A stretch of 64,000 nucleotides of DNA from Thalassia testudinum (taxonomy: Eukaryota > Streptophyta > Magnoliopsida > Alismatales > Hydrocharitaceae): positions 132,812,001 to 132,876,000 of the forward strand of contig JAZHRO010000036.1 in NCBI GenBank assembly GCA_037157565.1. Direction: 5' to 3'. The stretch's first letter is position 1; every line of letters begins with the position of its first letter. The notes under the pieces were generated by a model. It was given only the letters and a program-made list of their open reading frames with translations, did not search any database and was not told where the DNA came from. Below are positions 32,235 to 41,697 of the stretch, piece by piece. The translations under genes were made by a program, and so were the position numbers.

Positions 32235-33035
32235 TCCTAAATAAGAGAAGACTATAATAGGATTTACACTCCTCCTTTTCCTATATTCAATGGGAGAAGA
32301 AATAAACATAGAGAAGAGCTTCTCTTCTCGATCATGGTTGGCCAAGAGGGCCTACTTGGAGACTTAGGATCTTAGCAAAAAATGCAAAGGTAAAGCCGGC
32401 CTCCAAAAGAGAATCAACGTGGGGTAGAGTAGGCTCAACATAACATAGGGAATAACCTAACCCTGGGAACCAGGGCCTGGCCATCCCCTTCTAAATAAAG
32501 GACATGCTGGGTGGTTCCCCGAATTGAGGGGAGGGATCCCTTTTCTTATTCTTAGTCGATGCGGCTATCGCCTCCTGGGTCAACAACCTCCTCCCCTCTC
32601 GACAACTTCTCTCCAATTCCATTGAGAACACCCTTTCACCGTTTCAAACGTCCGGAAAAAACCTGAAGCAGATACTGGAGTGGGACCCTCCATGGCATCG
32701 GGTAACCAAGTATCCAATCCTATTTATGCAGATTTCCCAACAGCACCAATAAAAAGTAAAATACAAGACTGATGGCATTCAATCTCATATTGCAAAAAAT
32801 CGATTCATTTTTGGGGTCCCCCGCACAAGCAAAAATGGTTGAAAAGTCTACTGTTTAAAAGAGAGTAAAACAACCACAAATCCCAAGAGCTAATCCAAAA
32901 TCACTTGCTCGATTTACCCTTTTTCCCTAGGACAGTGAAGTGTGCATACTACATTGGGTGACTCTCGTACCCAGCTATAGATGTTATGATCCAGTACACT
33001 GACAATACTGCAAAAAACTGCTAATGCCACCTACT
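32235..33035. other. Unassigned interior of LARD I
   Basis: Continues the LARD interior to about 32340, then DNA without a recognised family. An open-looking plus-strand piece with [16 protein letters not shown] near 32690 has some flavour of LINE ORF1 but no motif strong enough to name. Confidence 0.4.
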
Positions 33036-33039
33036 ACCC

Positions 33040-33430
33040 TGCACTACCCTTTGAGAAGGTTCCCTACTACTCTGAGGAGGGTGCCAATCTGGATCTTGCT
33101 CCTCGGGAGACACTTGTGTATAACTGGGTGACATACTCCATTACCTACTGCTCCAGAGTCCGCCGACGTCCATCACGAGGTTCTCCACAGGTTGCTCCAG
33201 ATGAGAGTGATGACAGAACTATCCAATTGCATTGCGGAAGTCTAGCAGATCATGTACTCTTCATCTGATGTCCAACTATACCACTACTGCTCATTTGCAG
33301 CAGGACGTCTAGCACTTTGCTTCTATTTTGACCAGTAATCAGATTCCCCGAGATCCTATTGAGGCAGCCCAGGACCCCCACTGGAGAGCTGCTATGGATA
33401 GCTCGAGGAGATTGCCTAACCTCGGGCTTT
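33040..33430 (+). pseudogene. Copia integrase tail and linker fragment in LARD I
   Basis: Plus-strand, opposite to LARD I: FEKVPYYSEEGANLDLAP, then the spacer SRVRRRPSRGSPQVAPDESDD, and AAQDPHWRAAMD in another frame, which is the block just before RT in copia polyproteins. It resembles the linker of copia K (near 36.4-36.7 kb). It has no LTR. It may have been picked up by LARD I or be a leftover of an inserted copia. Confidence 0.65.
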
Positions 33431-33671
33431 ACTCATGGATGGGGTATGCCACAGTTAGGCATCTAATATGCCTACACGAGAAGTTGTAGTGGCGGAATGG
33501 TCTTCTGCTTGGGCTCATGATAGGCCCCAACTTTATGAGTATAGCTGCGTGGTCACTTGTGCTTGGGGAGAGGTAGTCCTCGTGGGGAGTAGACAACCAA
33601 TCTTTATTACAGAGAGCCCTGTCTAGTCTCCCCTTCCTAAAAAGCATGCCCACCATGCGTACCAGTCTCAA
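33429..33671 (-). pseudogene. L1 endonuclease C-terminal fragment in LARD I
   Basis: The - strand reads RKGRLDRALCNKDWLSTPH followed by YLSPSTSDHAAILIKLGP, the RLDR and SDH motifs of an L1 APE-type endonuclease, then RRPFRHYNFSC. It directly abuts the copia linker fragment on the left and the pyrimidine tract on the right. It is an isolated piece of about 80 residues, with no ORF1 or RT nearby. Confidence 0.8.
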
Positions 33672-33850
33672 AATTCATCATTTCATTTTTTTTCTTCCTT
33701 ATTTTTTTGACTTTTTCTCATTTTTTTTGATATTTTCCTCCTTTTCTCTGTTTTTCCCCCTTTTTTTATTTTTCTTCTACCCCCTTTTTTTTACTTCACG
33801 TTATTTCATTTTTTTCTTCTCTTTCCCCTTTTTTTTTCTTTGCCTCCTCG
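33655..33850 (-). repeat. Pyrimidine/purine tract of LARD I
   Basis: About 200 bp of T- and C-rich sequence (purine-rich on the element strand) with almost no purines on the plus strand. Comparable tracts lie in LARD M (41060-41790, split by a MITE) and LARD P (48635-48835). Confidence 0.85.
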
Positions 33851-34425
33851 CCCAAATTGTTGCCGATTCCTGCTGTAGCTGATTGCTGTTCCTACAATCT
33901 TGCAGAGATCATGCTGAGATCCTTGCCGCCTCACTGCAATCTCCGTTGCCTCCATCGTCTTCTTCCTCGCAACCGTGTGCATTGCTAGAGATCTCTCACC
34001 AAGATCTGGATTGGGCTAATGCGCGATCTCTTGCAGCGGTGCAAAGGGCTTTGACTCGATCGGGATTGGGTTGTTGCGGCCCTCGCACAACTCCTCGAGC
34101 ACCACCACTGCTCCCTTAGGGCCCCGAAGACCTCGCCTCAGCTCCAGATGTGGATGCTCCTTTTGCAACTCCACTTGCATCGATGTCAATGAGCATGCCT
34201 GCTTGTACGCTGCTGCATGGAGGAGCGTGCCTCCATGCACACTGCCTCGGATTTCTTCTCCTCAGTGAGCATTGTCTCCTCATTGTGGTTGTTCTTGACA
34301 CCGACCCTAGTCGAGATGCTCCTTGATGTTGAGATCAACAAAGAACTTCAAGAAGAATTGATAATGAAATAATATACATCCTAGATAAAATAATAACCTA
34401 AGATCTAGTTGTCCTGATATCGAGT
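33851..34425 (-). other. LARD I leader
   Basis: GC-richer leader without a protein family on either strand. The inner edge beside the 5' LTR reads, on the - strand, ACTCGATATCAGGAC, a degraded version of the TGGTATCAGGGC primer site of LARD P. Confidence 0.55.
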
Positions 34426-34672
34426 TGAATAATAGGACTAAGCGGAAACGTAACAAGATATCAAAAGTATAAGAATGTGGAATGTTTGGGTTTACGTGGA
34501 AACCCCACTTATGAACAACAGGAAGAAAATCATGGGAGAAAGCCTCGATAGAGTGAGCTTCTATATTACTTCTCTCAAGGAAGTATGGGGTACATGCCTA
34601 TTTATAGGCCACTGCACACAACACATTACATGAAGTCGGACTAAATGACCACTACACACAATTCTCTCAACA
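34426..34672 (-). repeat. 5' LTR of LARD I
   Basis: Plus-strand TGAATAATAGGAC ... TTCTCTCAACA; CTATTTATAGGCCACTGC carries the promoter core on the - strand. Pairs with 31525-31771. Confidence 0.88.
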
Positions 34673-34797
34673 ATATCTATAATGCCTAGCTCATTGCGTA
34701 GGAATAATATGCCACTTCTTAGGTAGTGTTGTCGTAAAAGTTTGACCTAAGTTTCAAAAGAAACATAGGGTGCAATAATCTTTCCTTCGTTCATTAT
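34673..34797 (-). pseudogene. Copia J RNase H terminal segment
   Basis: Between LARD I and copia K the - strand reads IMNEGKIIAPYVSFET, a stop, VKLLRQHYLRSGILF and RNELGIID, which is the end of a copia polyprotein (GKI..PYVSS..Q.AD.FTK...KLGMIDIYA in healthy elements). It continues to the right at 38566 and to the left at 29716-29743. Confidence 0.8.
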
Positions 34798-34921
34798 TGT
34801 GGAGAGTAAAAGATGTATTACTACTCAAAGGAAACCCTAGCCTCTCTTTTATAATAGAGAGAATTGGATAAATTATATAGTCACCCAAAAGAAAGACAAA
34901 ATAACAAATATATCCTCAACA
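34798..34921 (-). repeat. 3' LTR of copia K
   Basis: Plus-strand TGTGGAGAGTAAAAG ... ATCCTCAACA; CTCTCTTTTATAATAGAGAG core as in copia E. The polypurine tract complement CTCCCCCTCAAGTTGGGG follows at 34922. Confidence 0.92.
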
Positions 34922-35840
34922 CTCCCCCTCAAGTTGGGGTATATATGTCGGCAAGGCCCAATTTGTTGCATAGGAAATCAAGATGCTTTTTCTTCAATGC
35001 CTTTGTAAAGATATCTACTAATTGGAGCTTAGATGAAAGATACGGAGTACAAATCTTCTCAGCGAGAATTTAATTGCACACAAAGTGATAGTTTACCTCA
35101 ATATGTTTGGTCCTTTCATGAAATATCAGATTTAAAGCAATATACGTAGCAGACTTGTCATAGAAAAGTGGGACTGGCATACTAGCCTGAATACCTAAAT
35201 CTTGTAGAAAGTTAACAATTCACATGATCTCACAAGCCGCCTGAGCCATTGCTCGATATTTCACCTTTGCACTCGAGTGAGCCACCAAAGTTTGTTTTTT
35301 ACTTCTCCAGGAGACTAAATTTCCACTAAGATAAATTGCATACCCTGAAGTAGATTGTCTATCATTCACAGATCTAGCGTAGTTTGCATCAGAATAAGCT
35401 ATAATATCCAAATTCCTTCCGTCTCTGTAGTACAATTCTCTAATTGGAGTTCCCTCGAGGTACCTCAGAATAAAGCAAACCTCATGCCAATAACTGTATC
35501 TGGGTGTTTGCATATACGGGTTAGCTCGACTCATTCCAAGGTTAATGTCAGGCTGTGTAATAGTGAAATAGAGCAGGTGTCCAACAGAACTATGATATCT
35601 GGTAACATCCTCATACAATGGGTCCTCCTCATTAGTGGTATGAGTAGGTGGAGACTCTATTGGTATACCAGAGGGTTTGGTCCCAAGCAATTCGACCTCC
35701 TCAAGGATCTGTAATGTATACTGCCTTTGGGAAAAAGAAGGGCTCATTACCTTGCCGAACTGTTTCGATACCCAAGAAGTATTCAAACGTAGACTGTAGA
35801 AGAGCCTTTGTCTAGACAATTCCATCCTTATCATCACCAG
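34922..35840 (-). pseudogene. Copia K RNase H and RT end
   Basis: Open from 35837 down to 35220 on the - strand: WVSKQFGKVMSPSFSQRQYTLQILEEV, the DEDPLYEDVTRYHSSVGHLLYFTITQPDINLGMSR block, FILRYLEGTP, IIAYSDANYARSVNDRQSTSGYAIYLSGNLVSWRSKKQ and HSSAKVKYRAMAQAACEIM. In RNase H the usual SSAEAEYRAM Glu has become Lys (SSAKVKYRAM). The final third (34922-35219) with FYDKSATYIALNLIFHERTKHIEV and LKKKHLDFLCNKLGLADIY is in broken frames. Confidence 0.87.
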
Positions 35841-36540
35841 TAATGGTCATATCATCTACATAAACAGTAAGAATAACTACTCGATCAATATCGCCATACC
35901 TAGTCCTCTTGATGAAGATAGAATGGTCTGAAGTTGAATGTTGAACCTAATCTTCTCAATATCTGGACTTAGCCTCTCAAACCAGTCACGTGAACTTTGC
36001 TTCAACCCATAAATAGCCTTCCTTAGGTGATGAACAAGCTCCCCTTGAACACTTATCATGGTGGCTGTCTCATGTATACATCTTCAGACAAATCATCGTA
36101 CAAGAAGGCAATTTTAATATCCAGCTGCTATAGTGGCCATCCTCTGACTACTGCAATTGAGATGATAATATTGATAGAAGTAATTTGGGCTATGGGTGAG
36201 GTCTCAAGGTAGTCTATCCCATATGTCTGGGTAAACCCCTTGGCTACAAGCCTAACCTTATACCTATCCATTGTCCCATCAACTCTATACTTGATGGTAT
36301 ATACCTATCGGCAGTCAACCATCGTAGCATTTGGGGGACATGGCATAAGATCCCATGTCTTGTTGGATTGCAACACTTGCATCTCTTCAACCATTGCAGT
36401 ACGCCACCTGGTGTCCTGTGAAGCCTGAACAAAATATCTAGGAACAACTGTAGTGGCGATTGTCGAGGCAAACTGTCTAACCTTGTCCTCCAAATGTGAG
36501 ACTCCTGTATATTGGGACATGGGATGACGAGTACATGCTT
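35841..36540 (-). pseudogene. Copia K reverse transcriptase
   Basis: - strand: [20 protein letters not shown] and [17 protein letters not shown] near 36200-36320, the LDIKIAFLYDDLSEDVYMRQPP region near 36080, [28 protein letters not shown] (35877-36059), HSIFIKRTRYGDIDR and the active site YVDD followed by MTITGDDKDG at about 35830-35865. YVDD is intact. Frames change at least three times, and TATACCTATCGGCAG shows a stop near 36306. Confidence 0.82.
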
Positions 36541-37440
36541 TGCCAGGCCTCCTCTAATAGGTTGCTACTCAGTGTCTGAGCCACTCTCATCCGATAAAAC
36601 AGGAAGAGAATTGGTACCAGGTAGAGTTTGCGTGCTCCTGTGGTAAACTTGGGTATCTTCTAAGGTAGCTTGTATAGACATTCCTTCATCTGAGAAGTAT
36701 GGAATCTTTTCAAAGAAGGTAATGTATGTTGTAACAATGTATCACCTGTGAACTGGGTCATAGCACCTGTAGCCCTTCTATGTCCTGGAGTACCCAAGAA
36801 AGGCACATTTGGCTGCCTGTGGAGCGAACTTGTCCTGATTGCCATACGCCTGTACAAAATAGGTACACCCAAAGATCCTCGACGGTAGAGCAAGCGACCT
36901 GTCACAATTTGGATAAATCACTTGATATAAGATTTATCCTCCAAGCACTGATCAAGGCACTTGGTTAATCAAGTAGGTTGCAGTAAGTATAACATCTTCT
37001 CAAAATTGCTTCGGAACCTTCATGTGAATCATCAAGGTCCTAGTAATATCAAGAAGATCTCTTAGCTTATGCTCAGCCACACCGTTTTGTTGGGATGTGT
37101 GAGCACAAGAAGTCTAGTGAATAATGCCTTTGGAAGAGATTTTCTGTAAGTTCCGTTGCATAAACTCTAGAGCATTACCACTCTGGAAGACTTTGACTGT
37201 GGTGGCATGCTGTGTTTGAACCTCTATGAGGAATCGTTGGACAATCTGGGGAATCTTTGACCAGGCCTTCATCAAGAAGACCTAAGGGAGGCGGCTATGG
37301 TCATCCATAAAGACTGTGTAGTACCAATGTCCTCATGGAGTAGGAACCTTAAAGGGCCGCCACACATCATAGTGCACAAGGGGGAAGGGAACAACACTCA
37401 CCCAACGTCTCTTTGTGGGTAACTACTCCTGTGATGCTTC
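36541..37440 (-). pseudogene. Copia K linker and integrase
   Basis: Linker pieces (QPIRGGLAKHVLVIPCPN, DTEQ, VYHRSTQTLPG) are followed upstream on the - strand by the integrase tail (CAFLGYSRT, RCYDPV, TYITFFEKIPYFSDEG) and core: SSTVLAQQNGVAEHKLRDLLDITRTLMIHMKV near 37050-37110, VFQSGNALEFMQR for the second catalytic region (Asp changed, near 37170-37190), and YYTVFMDDHSRLP near 37310. Strongly frameshifted. Confidence 0.7.
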
Positions 37441-38200
37441 CCAAGCTAACAATCCTCGCACTGCAAAGTTGGAGACTGACAACTTAGGGTACATCTGCTG
37501 CATCTTCTTAAATGACGGTTGACCAAGTCTCCTTTGCGACAACTATGGATCAATAGCTATGGACACTACAACAAATAGGGTAGGTATGTCAAGGTAATAG
37601 AGATCATCTCGCTCTATACCCCCACCTATGATTTCTCCCATCTAATGGTCTTGAAAGTAACAATAATCCTCATCAAACACCATATGGCATCCAAGATCCT
37701 TACAGATGTGGCTCACGGATAATAGGTTCATCGGGAACTCCAGGGCACAATGAATCTTTTCAGTCATTATCTTTGGAGATGTGCATACGCTCCCAACTGC
37801 GGTGATTGGTGACGTGGCCCCATTGGCCACTCTAACATCCTTAATCCCGCACAAAGTCATGGGATTCACTAGCCGCTCCACATTTCTTGTAAGATGAATA
37901 GAGGCACTGGAGTCAACTATCCATGCACCTTTGACCCTCTTCTTCTTCTTTGGGTCTTCTTGGATTGCAAATGCAAGCTCTTGTAGATTTAAAATTGATC
38001 CTTCTTTTGGACCAATCACATCTTTCTTGCATGAGAGAAGGCTCATCATGCTTGAGGGAGAAATCTTTATCATTAACAATGAGAGAAGACTCATCATCAC
38101 ACATATAAGGCGTGAAAGAAGCCTCATCACGCAAGTTGCATCACCAAGAACAAGAGATCGCAGCCACCTGCTGGCCTGTTGGATAGCTGGTTAATCACCA
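37441..38200 (-). pseudogene. Copia K protease and gag tail
   Basis: 37642-38130 is open on the - strand: ELAFAIQEDPKKKKRVKGAW, then the protease site AWIVDSSASIHLTRN (DSG changed to DSS), CGIKDVRVANGATSPITAVG, FPMNLLSVSHICKDLG and VFDEDYCYFQD. The gag tail just upstream reads RDEASFTPYMCDDESSLIV in a neighbouring frame and starts at the TTGCGTGATGAGG junction near 38130. The GAG-pre-integrase block (CEDC, LGKHHRSSYPQR) lies at 37400-37520. Confidence 0.85.
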
Positions 38201-38445
38201 ACAGGCCTTTGATCGGCGGTAGACATGCCGACAGGCCCTTGGGCAGCGATAGGAGGGGCACCGACTGTCTCTTGGGCACTAGCGACGGGGCTGGGAGAGT
38301 CCTCTCCTGTGTCGCTGCTATTGCTGCCACGCTTTGGTGATCTTCCTTCCATTGAATCACCTTTGTGTTGGTGATTCGATCATCTTTTGGGTGGATATTT
38401 GGTGGGATATTTGAGTACTGGTCTAGGACCGTTGCTCTAATACCA
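38201..38445 (-). other. Copia K leader and primer-binding site
   Basis: Leader closely related to that of copia E (GGTGATTCGATCATC and GGTGGGATATTTGAG segments). The reverse complement of 38434-38445 is TGGTATTAGAGC, next to the 5' LTR. Confidence 0.8.
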
Positions 38446-38565
38446 TGTGGAGAATAAAAGATGCATTACTACTAAAAGAAAACTCTAGCTTCTCTTTTGT
38501 AATAGAGAGAATTGGGTAAATTACAGTCACCCAAAAGAAAGACAATAACAAATATATCCTCAACA
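38446..38565 (-). repeat. 5' LTR of copia K
   Basis: Plus-strand TGTGGAGAATAAAAG ... ATCCTCAACA, pairing with 34798-34921. Confidence 0.92.
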
Positions 38566-39674
38566 ATCACATTTTGGACAAAGTGGTAATCCATCTCTTT
38601 TATCAGACACTAGGCTTTACACATTATAAGTTACTAATTGATTATTACTGAACATTGGAATAGACAATTTTGCCTAAATACCAAGATTGACAAGGAAAGA
38701 TACTATTCGTACTAGCTCACAAGCGACATACACCATATCTCTAATACTCTACCTCTACATTGAAGTGGTCCATCACTCGGTGCTTCTTGCTACACCAGGT
38801 AAGTAGATTGCCACCAAAAAATGTGGCATATTCGATAGTGAATCATCTATCTTCTGGAGTGTTAGCATCGTTAGCATCTGAATAGGCACTCAACTCGAGG
38901 TGTCCATCATACTTGAAAAGTGTCCTTTCCTAGTTAATCCTCTAAAGTACTTGAGAATCAAGCAGACATCATTTCAATGGCTATTGCAACGTTTATCCAT
39001 GAATTGACTAGCATGGTTGCTGTAAAATTGATGTTTGGCCTAGTGACCATCAAATAGAGGATTTTCCTGACAGCACTCCTATAGTTTGGGGTTTATATAG
39101 TAGATCATCATCCCGTCTGTGTTTTTCCCTTAGCTCCCTAAGAATGTAGGCATGCTTAACACCAAGCATATTAGCCTCCTAAAGAATCTATGGTACATAC
39201 TTTAAGATAGAACCAAGCCCATGGAGTTTCATGCAACCTCAATCTTGAGGAAATAATGCAGTCGCTTAAGATTTTTTGAGACAGATATCTTGCAAAAGTG
39301 CTTTAATCTGTAGTATCCTTGCATTATCATCACTAGTTAATATCATATTATACCTGGTTAGGACATGTAAACTTCCATAATAGCTCCATACTAGATGGCT
39401 CTTTTAATATCTAGTTTAAATCATGACCAATCCTTGTTAGTGGCAATAGATAAAATAAATTGAATTGAGCTAAGGCAAGCAACTAAAAAAAAAAAATCAA
39501 AATAATCAACATCATAGTTTTGAGTAATGCAATTGGCAACAAGTTGATTCTTCAGCCCATCAACACCTCCATCTACCAAATACTCAAGTGTCTAGACCTA
39601 TTTATAATCAACCATGCCTGGATTGGCAAGGCATGGAACAAGATCCTAGGTTCCATAGGAGATGAGAGAATTCA
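38566..39674 (-). pseudogene. Copia J RNase H and RT
   Basis: Continuing copia J on the - strand: EMDYHFVQNV (joining across copia K), SNQLITYNV-like, VVAKSSAEAEYRAM-like remnants, a FFGGNLLTWCSKKHRV region at about 38790-38820, YSDANDANTPEDR and LKYFRGLTRKGTLFKYDGH near 38870-38960. Further on are RT blocks around 39000-39400 (IYYMVTRPNINFTATMLV, a decayed ILTSDDNARI) and a YKQVQTLEYLVDGGVDGLK segment near 39560. Many stops. The element is older than the others around it. Confidence 0.7.
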
Positions 39675-39861
39675 TGTAATGACCTGGGCCTAGACCCGAG
39701 TCTAAACTAGAAAAATTACCCTTGACAACTTGTTGGGTATGAGTCCAGGGGATCCAAAGCAACCACTTAAAATGTTTAAGCTTAAATTATTTAATAATTG
39801 TCAATCCTTTATATCACTCTACATGAGTTTTCAATGTGAAACTAGTTTTTAGGGTGTTACA
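39675..39861. repeat. Left terminal repeat of TRIM L
   Basis: TGTAATGACCTGGGCCTAG ... TAGGGTGTTACA; shares CTTGTTGGGTAYGAG, AAAGCAACCAC and CATGAGTTTYCAATRTG with the right copy. Confidence 0.87.
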
Positions 39862-40016
39862 ACCTTTCCCTTGTGAAATTGTGTCATACTCATCAGGGTT
39901 AGATCAATTAACAAATGTACTCCCTGTGGTAGTGGGGTTGTACCTTATGACACTTTTTGGTTGTCTCAAGAGCAACCCTTTTCTCCTACTAGATGGAGCT
40001 TGGTTCTTATATTATT

Positions 40017-40212
40017 TGTAACGATTCGGGCTTAGACCCATGTTTAAATCAGAAAAACGAGCCTTGCCAACTTGTTGGGTACGAGCCTAATGGACTTAAA
40101 GCAACCACCAAAATGTAAGCCCAAGTCGTTAGGCAGTAATTCTCAATTTTTTTTATCACACTACTCATTTTCATGAGTTTCCAATATGGGACCACTTTTT
40201 TGGGGTGTTAAA
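40017..40212. repeat. Right terminal repeat of TRIM L
   Basis: TGTAACGATTCGGGCTTAG ... TGGGGTGTTAAA; aligns over its whole length with the left copy but with many substitutions and small gaps, so the insertion is not recent. Confidence 0.87.
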
Positions 40213-40448
40213 ATTCATCTCCTTGTCCATACCTTTCTTCTAACCTACATTTGGCATTGCCTTCAAGTGATTTCTAGGAATAATCATATCGAGCAAGGCT
40301 AAAGAAAACTATTTCAATGATGAAATCAATTTTTCGAATGTAATATAATGAGGTAAGCTACAAGGTACAACAATGGGTAAATCTAGACTTGGTGGGACAT
40401 TTGGAGGCTTTGTATATTGAGCTTCTGGTGTAGAGTTTGTAGGGTTAG
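40213..40448 (-). pseudogene. Copia J linker segment
   Basis: After TRIM L the AT-rich low-complexity sequence continues that before 39670. Consistent with the spacer between integrase and RT, but only weakly coding in appearance. It ends at GTTAG (40444-40448), the left target duplication of LARD M. Confidence 0.45.
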
Positions 40449-40481
40449 TGTTGAGAGGAGTGTGTGTGGTGTTTAGTGCCC
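40449..40481 (+). repeat. Remnant of the 5' LTR of LARD M
   Basis: Matches the start of the 3' LTR (44843 onward) up to TTTAGTGCC; the remaining 215 bp of the LTR, with promoter and primer-binding site, are gone. Confidence 0.8.
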
Positions 40482-41060
40482 CCATTGCCTTCTTGATGCA
40501 AGCCCTAATGGCAGGAGGAAATCAAAGAAGGCGAAGGGTTTGATGATGTCCTTGGTGGCGCTGTTGCAGCGAGGAAGGAAGATGTTCGTGGAATGATGTT
40601 GTAGTGTCGTGGAGCACTGGTAGGGCTAGGCGGTGCCACTAGGGCTTCGGTGGATCCCAGCAGTGTCACGCAAGATGAAGAGGAGGCAACTCTTGGCATT
40701 GATGGTGATATGGATAGAGGCACGGCAGAGATCTCACGAGGCGGTGATAGGCTGTGATTGGCGGCATTGGAGGCCTCCCCTTCTGGTGCTGATGAAGGTG
40801 AGGAGATGCTCCACGTGAGTTCATCATTGTTGGTAGCAGTATGGCATGGATCTTGCATGATTGGCGATGAAGTCGACGAGGAGGAAAAATCGGTTGATTG
40901 GAGAGGACTCGACATTAATGGCGGCAAAGATTGCGGTAAGGACTCGGCGATGATCACGAGCGACGTGTGCTTTCAAGGGTTTCCTCATTGAACGTTTGCA
41001 GGTGACCCGTGGTCTTCACCTTATATTTGTTTGGTTTTTTTTATTATTCCTTTACAAATG
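40482..41060 (+). other. LARD M leader
   Basis: GC-richer sequence like the leaders of LARD P (47723-48600) and I. It supports a Ser/Pro-rich 150-codon frame on the - strand (40505-40957), which I take as chance because it has no known motif and lies antisense to the element. Confidence 0.55.
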
Positions 41061-41120
41061 AAGAGAGGTAGGAAGAGAAAAAAAGAAGTAAATCAAAAAA
41101 AATGGGGAAGATAAAAAAAA

Positions 41121-41697
41121 GGATTTTTATGTCACTAAAATCTTTTGAAATTATTTAAATGTCATTCACTTCACTATATTGCTAGCTATGCCATTGAAAA
41201 AGTCACTTTATTTTCATATTTGCCATTTCGTTAGTTATAACCGTTAAACTTAATGATTTTGGACTAAAATGTAATATATATTTTTTTTAATTTTTAAAAT
41301 TTTTCCTTTTTTCACCCCTCCATTCTCCCCTTTCCTCCTCCCCTCACCTCCCTTCCTCCACCTCCTCACCTCCGACCACCTCCTCCGCTCCCTTTCTAAC
41401 GGCGTGGAGGTGGTCAGAGGTGAAGGGGTGCTCGGGGGTGGAGCGTTAATTGGCAGTGGAGGGAGGTGAAGTGGGGAGGAGGAAGGAGGGGGTGAAAATT
41501 AAAAAAAAAATTGAGGACTAAAAAGTAAAATTTTAATTACATTTAAGTCCAAAATTCTTAGGTTTAATGGCTATGACTAACAGAGTGACAAATATGAAAA
41601 TGACGTCACTTTTTCAATGGCATAACTGACAATACAGTGAAGTGAATGACATTTAAATAATTTCAAAAGATTTCAATGGCATTTACATAAAAATTTC
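41121..41697. mobile_element. Fold-back MITE, Mutator-like, in LARD M
   Basis: A 577-bp element whose two halves are inverted copies: left about 41121-41310 and right about 41510-41697 share ATCTTTTGAAATTATTTAA, TGTCATTCACTTCACT, GCCATTGAAAAAGT and TTTTGGACT segments in inverted order, and the C/T-rich middle is also partly self-complementary. Flanks TAAAAAAAA (41112-41120) and TAAAAAAAT (41698-41706) would be a nine-base duplication, but in low-complexity DNA this is weak. No protein. It sits inside the purine tract of LARD M. Confidence 0.8.

Larger units (their letters stand above)
31525..34672 (-). mobile_element. LARD I, non-autonomous LTR element (-)
   Basis: LTRs of 247 bp each (31525-31771 and 34426-34672), flanked by ATATA (31520-31524) and ATATC (34673-34677), a duplication with one mismatch. 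No gag or pol of its own in element orientation. Internal landmarks shared with LARD M and P: a polypurine tract preceded by a short pol-like tail (31772-31810), a segment with repeated 'GGACCT..AGAGTT' phrases (31950-32230), and a long pyrimidine tract on the plus strand (33655-33850; purine-rich on the - strand). It also holds foreign fragments at 33040-33670. Confidence 0.82.
34798..38565 (-). mobile_element. Copia K, gag-less element inserted in copia J
   Basis: LTRs 34798-34921 and 38446-38565 match each other and those of copia E. Flanks are ATTAT (34793-34797) and ATCAC (38566-38570), which differ by two C-to-T type changes. The order on the - strand is LTR, primer site TGGTATTAGAGC (38434-38445), leader, short gag remnant, protease, GAG-pre-integrase, integrase, linker, RT, RNase H, LTR. 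Gag apart from its tail is missing, as in E and H. It lies exactly inside the RNase H codons of copia J. Confidence 0.9.
39675..40212. mobile_element. TRIM L, terminal-repeat miniature element
   Basis: Two direct repeats, 39675-39861 (187 bp) and 40017-40212 (196 bp), each of the form TGTAAY..GGGTGTTAMA, enclose only 155 bp. The flanks are the perfect five-base duplication ATTCA (39670-39674 and 40213-40217). This size and structure is that of a TRIM. It carries no coding sequence. I could not find a standard TGGTATCAGAGC primer site inside. It interrupts the linker of copia J. Confidence 0.85.
29716..40448 (-). mobile_element. Copia J, old element split by four later insertions
   Basis: The surviving pieces on the - strand are 40213-40448 (linker), 38566-39674 (RT and RNase H), 34673-34797 (RNase H end) and 29716-29743 (last codons and polypurine tract). 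Read across the gaps they form one sequence: MDYHFVQNVI, then MNEGKIIAPYVSFET, NELGIID and finally IYA followed by a GGAGG purine tract. The gaps are filled by copia H, LARD I, copia K and TRIM L. This is the oldest layer here and heavily decayed. Confidence 0.8.

Noticed and set aside
33646..33882. Phe-rich plus-strand frame resembling membrane segments
   Set aside because: It is a translation of the pyrimidine tract of LARD I.
39675..40212. TRIM L as a Cassandra-type element with 5S rRNA in its LTR
   Set aside because: The terminal repeats do not contain the internal promoter boxes of 5S rRNA that I would expect.
40505..40957. 150-codon Ser/Pro-rich frame on the - strand
   Set aside because: Antisense to LARD M's leader, low complexity, no relative recognised; best explained by base composition.
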